64,000 bases of DNA from Parvibaculum sp. (GTDB taxonomy: Bacteria; Pseudomonadota; Alphaproteobacteria; Parvibaculales; Parvibaculaceae). The stretch is from NCBI RefSeq assembly GCF_019635935.1, contig NZ_JAHBYN010000001.1:496001-560000 (forward strand). The letters run 5' to 3'. The translations under genes were made by a program, and so were the position numbers. This document shows, one piece after another, positions 61,544 through 64,000 of this stretch (positions are counted from its first letter, which is position 1; each line of letters opens with the position of its first letter). The notes under the pieces are model-generated. The model made no database searches, was not told the origin of the DNA, and worked only from the letters and a program-made list of their open reading frames with translations.

Positions 61544-62671
61544 CTAGCCACCCGGCCGGGGCAGCGGCAACCGCATGGGGTGCTGCGCCGGCGATGTGCG
61601 CGTCGAAATGTCGGGCTCGAAATCCAGGACGCTCGCGTCATCGGATTGCGCACGCGGCGCGGGAAGCGGCACGCGCCGCACCGGAACCGGTTCCGGCGCC
61701 GCCGTCTCCGTTCCTTCGGTCGCTATTTGTGCCGGTTCGTCCCGAGGATGCGCGGCGGCGGTCCGCGCCATGTCCGCCATGATCGAAACGGCACGGCGCC
61801 AGCGCAGGATCAGCGGTGCTCCGAGCGCGCTGACATCGGCGCATTTCGCCGTCGGCGTCTCCCCGCGGTCGCATAGCGCCGTGGCGCGCACGATCTCGAA
61901 CTGAAACTGCGCCCGGCGCAGGAACTCCGGAAAAACGCCGCTCTCCCGCGCCGCCTCGACCAGCGGCAGATATGTCGCGCAATCTGTCTGCTGGCGTTCG
62001 AGCATTTCGGCGAGCCGCACCGCCTCGCGCGAGCCTTCGGATGGCGCCGCCTCGCAAATGCGCCACATCAGCTCCGCCGTCGCGTGATCGTAGAGCAGAA
62101 TCAGCCCCCGGCTGCGATCGTCGAGCGACGCGTAAAGCCGCGCCGTATCGCGCGGGTCCCAGCGGCGAAACTGATCGATGAACACCGTGATGTCGGCGCG
62201 GGCGCCGGGTGGCGGCGCGGGCAGAAAGCGGCTTTCCGGTTTTGCGGGAACGGCGGGCCGAACGCCGCGCTTCAGAAAAGAAAACTCGCGCGACGACGCC
62301 ATGTCGGGCTGGCCGCCGCTCGATGGAATGAAAAGAAACTGCAATCCGAGCGGCCGTTCCTCGATATGAAAAAACGCCGCATCGCTTGTGCCGCCGGAAA
62401 GGCGCAGTGCGCCCTGCGCCTCGCCCGTATCGCCGCCCGCACGCTCGCCGTTGATCGCATAGACACTGCCGCCCGGCGTCGTCAGCCGGCCGACGACGCG
62501 GGTTCCGACCTGTTGCAGCGTCAGTTCCATGCCCGCCGCATCGCCGATGCCGTCATAGCCGCCAGTGAACTCCGCCGCCGGCGCGCGCACCATCGTCAGC
62601 AGTCCGAACAGCACGACCGCCGCCGCCAGTTTCGCCGCCAATGCCGCACGCCGGGCGGCAAGCCTCCGCAT
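61544..62671 (-). CDS. Exported protein of unknown function, 375 aa
   Basis: Signal peptide (KLAAAVVLFGLLTMVRAPA-AE). Mature domain 1 (about 35-130) is beta-rich with FTGGYDGIGDAAGMELTLQQ and VGTRVVGRLTTPGGSVYAIN, like small beta-barrel periplasmic domains. Domain 2 is helical with Cys pairs (WRICEAAPS, QTDCATYLP, LCDRGETPTAKCADV). The C-terminus is a Pro/Arg-rich tail. I do not recognise a family. AAGGGGGCAAGG precedes the ATG at 62671. The gene upstream on the same strand is a crotonase. Confidence 0.72.
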   Translation of the reverse strand: MRRLAARRAALAAKLAAAVVLFGLLTMVRAPAAEFTGGYDGIGDAAGMELTLQQVGTRVVGRLTTPGGSVYAINGERAGGDTGEAQGALRLSGGTSDAAFFHIEERPLGLQFLFIPSSGGQPDMASSREFSFLKRGVRPAVPAKPESRFLPAPPPGARADITVFIDQFRRWDPRDTARLYASLDDRSRGLILLYDHATAELMWRICEAAPSEGSREAVRLAEMLERQQTDCATYLPLVEAARESGVFPEFLRRAQFQFEIVRATALCDRGETPTAKCADVSALGAPLILRWRRAVSIMADMARTAAAHPRDEPAQIATEGTETAAPEPVPVRRVPLPAPRAQSDDASVLDFEPDISTRTSPAQHPMRLPLPRPGG

Positions 62672-62706
62672 CCTTGCCCCCTTGCGCCTTTCGGGCGCGG
62701 CCTCGT

Positions 62707-63531
62707 CTAGCGTCCCTTGAATTTCGGTTCGCGCTTTTCGATGTAGGCCGTCATCCCTTCCTTCAGGTCTTCGGTCCGCATCAGCGGCAGCAATTGCAGA
62801 TAGACATGATGCACATGTTCCGGGAACGGCTCGTTGAGCCCCATGCGCATCATCCGCTTGGCGGCACGCACGGCGAGCGGCGCGTTGCCGGCAATCTCGG
62901 CGGCAAGCGCACGGGCGCGCGGCATCAGATCGGCATCGGCAACGACTTCGGATGCAAGCCCCCACGCGACGCTCTCTTCGGCCGACAATGTGCGCCCGGT
63001 GAAAATCAGTTCCGCCGCCTTCGACCAGCCGAGAAGACGCGGCAGGATCCATGTGCCACCCGATTCAGGCAGCAACCCGCGCTTGCAGAATGCGGCGGCG
63101 AACTTCGCCGACTTCGCCATCAGCCTTATGTCGCAGCCGAGCGCCGTGTCCATGCCATAGCCCGCCGCACCGCCATTGACGGCGCAGACGGTGGGCGTCT
63201 CCATCGCATGCAGCACAGTCGGCGGCGTATGATTGAGATCGAGCGTCGTCGAGGTGACGCCGCCGCTCTGGCCGATCGAAAGATTGCCGCTCGCCTGCGG
63301 GCGCAGGTCGAGGCCCGCGCAGAAGGCGCGACCGGCGCCGGTCAGGATCACGCAGCGCACCTCCGGATCGCGGTCCGCCTCCAGCAGCCTTTCGGTCAAC
63401 TGGTTCAGCATGACGCCCGAAATCGTGTTCATGCGCTCCGGCGCATTGAGCGTGATGGTCGCGATATGGTCGGAGACCTCGTAGAGGACTTCCTGCGGCG
63501 CGGCTTCGGGCGCCTGTTTGGCCTGGCTCAT
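62707..63531 (-). CDS. Enoyl-CoA hydratase/isomerase family protein
   Basis: 274 residues. Crotonase: VILTGAGRAFCAGLDLRPQA and NGGAAGYGMDTALGCDIRLM form the oxyanion hole. CKRGLLPESGGTWILPRLLG carries the catalytic-region Glu and the tail is EKREPKFKGR. In the same broad class as PaaG-like hydratase/isomerases. Followed by the exported-protein gene after 35 bp; preceded by the DUF192 gene. Confidence 0.92.
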   Translation of the reverse strand: MSQAKQAPEAAPQEVLYEVSDHIATITLNAPERMNTISGVMLNQLTERLLEADRDPEVRCVILTGAGRAFCAGLDLRPQASGNLSIGQSGGVTSTTLDLNHTPPTVLHAMETPTVCAVNGGAAGYGMDTALGCDIRLMAKSAKFAAAFCKRGLLPESGGTWILPRLLGWSKAAELIFTGRTLSAEESVAWGLASEVVADADLMPRARALAAEIAGNAPLAVRAAKRMMRMGLNEPFPEHVHHVYLQLLPLMRTEDLKEGMTAYIEKREPKFKGR

Positions 63532-63580
63532 TTGTTTCTCCCTGTCCGGATGACGTTGCCGCCGAGACTAGCCTAAAAGC

Positions 63581-64000
63581 TCAGCCGCAAACAGCCGCCC
63601 CGCCCTCGCCGAACCACGGGTGGCGGACATAGTCGCCGGGCGCTATGCCACGCGCCGCCGCAACCCCGCCGCCGATTTCCAGCACCCCGTTGACCGGCAC
63701 GCCGGAGGCATGAATGTCGAGCGACAGCGGCTCGGTCATCGCCGCGATGGAAGCGATCCGCCCGTCGGCCTCGATGAAGATCATGTCGAGCGGAATAAGC
63801 GTGTTCTTCATCCAGAAATGGGCGATCCGGCATTGGGAATAGAAAAAGAGCATGCCCGCGTCCTCGTCGAGGCTCTCGCGGAACATCAACCCCCGCCGGA
63901 TTTCCTCGTCGCTCCGCGCCAGCTCGACGGTGAAACGATGCGTCGTGCCTGCCGCCGTCTCGACATTGAGCGTCGTCTCCGCGCCGGCCAGCGGCGCACA
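63581..64000 (-). CDS. DUF192 family protein (partial, N-terminus beyond the window)
   Basis: 140 residues visible; the frame continues past the right edge. DUF192 features are complete: LARSDEEIRRGLMFRESLDE, MLFFYSQCRIAHFWMKNTLIP, LDMIFIEADGRI and the closing GVLEIGGGVAAARGIAPGDYV. The visible upstream residues (CAPLAGAETTLNVETAAG) suggest an exported form with a signal peptide just outside the window. Function unknown. Confidence 0.88.
   Translation of the reverse strand, partial: CAPLAGAETTLNVETAAGTTHRFTVELARSDEEIRRGLMFRESLDEDAGMLFFYSQCRIAHFWMKNTLIPLDMIFIEADGRIASIAAMTEPLSLDIHASGVPVNGVLEIGGGVAAARGIAPGDYVRHPWFGEGGAAVCG

Overview
The window is high-GC, densely packed bacterial chromosome, most likely from an alphaproteobacterium. 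Pointers are DUF2336 and PAS_5 family proteins, a LapG-like transglutaminase peptidase, an NsrR-type regulator, many acyl-CoA enzymes, and an intergenic CCCTCCCC/GGGGAGGG repeat of a style common in that class. A Parvibaculum-like organism is my guess; the sequence alone does not settle the genus. I found no rRNA, tRNA or CRISPR array. Most genes are chromosomal housekeeping or catabolic genes in one- to three-gene operons.

Layout. 1-5 kb: a partial FAD-linked oxidase, glpK, moaA, cutA and nadK. 5.0-7.3 kb: an IS1595-type transposon of 2256 bp (5016-7271) carrying passenger genes of lower GC. It sits inside an intergenic palindromic repeat, and 8-bp target duplications are visible on both sides. 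7.4-16.4 kb: a NUDIX hydrolase, a degenerate EAL protein, a PcaF-type thiolase, a DUF2336 protein, a CoA-transferase, YghU and an acyltransferase. 16.5-17.5 kb: a nitric-oxide module (group III truncated globin, NsrR and a clear NsrR operator). 17.5-24.7 kb: a lytic transglycosylase behind a consensus sigma-54 promoter, an MFS transporter, a response regulator, a HIT protein, an acyl-CoA dehydrogenase, and a MaoC / CoA-ester lyase / hydroxyacid dehydrogenase operon. 24.7-32.5 kb: ChrA, two 2-oxoglutarate oxygenases, a HAD phosphatase, a nitroreductase, a putative outer-membrane barrel and a large unknown periplasmic protein.

32.6-46.6 kb: thrS-yidD, cysS with an Fe-S scaffold gene, folE behind a long structured leader, hisI, a patatin, a CBS protein, a DUF2157/GDYXXLXY pair, a carotenoid oxygenase divergent from a TetR regulator, a rhomboid protease and a DsbA-like isomerase. 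46.9-53 kb is the least ordinary chromosomal stretch. It has a CsgG/HfaB-like outer-membrane lipoprotein behind a consensus sigma-54 promoter, a DUF2147 protein, two unknown exported proteins, a decayed outer-membrane barrel fragment and an exported protein with YN/NT repeats. It may encode cell-surface fibre or envelope functions. 53.4-64 kb: a PAS_5 protein, a GMC oxidoreductase, a double-PilZ c-di-GMP protein, three crotonases, a LapG-like protease, a GYF-like protein, an FKBP isomerase and a partial DUF192 protein.

Themes: fatty-acid and CoA-thioester catabolism recurs throughout. Cyclic-di-GMP and surface functions (double PilZ, degenerate EAL, LapG-like protease, CsgG-like lipoprotein) recur too. 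Three sigma-54-type promoter matches precede envelope or signalling genes. The main mobile feature is the passenger-carrying IS1595 element.
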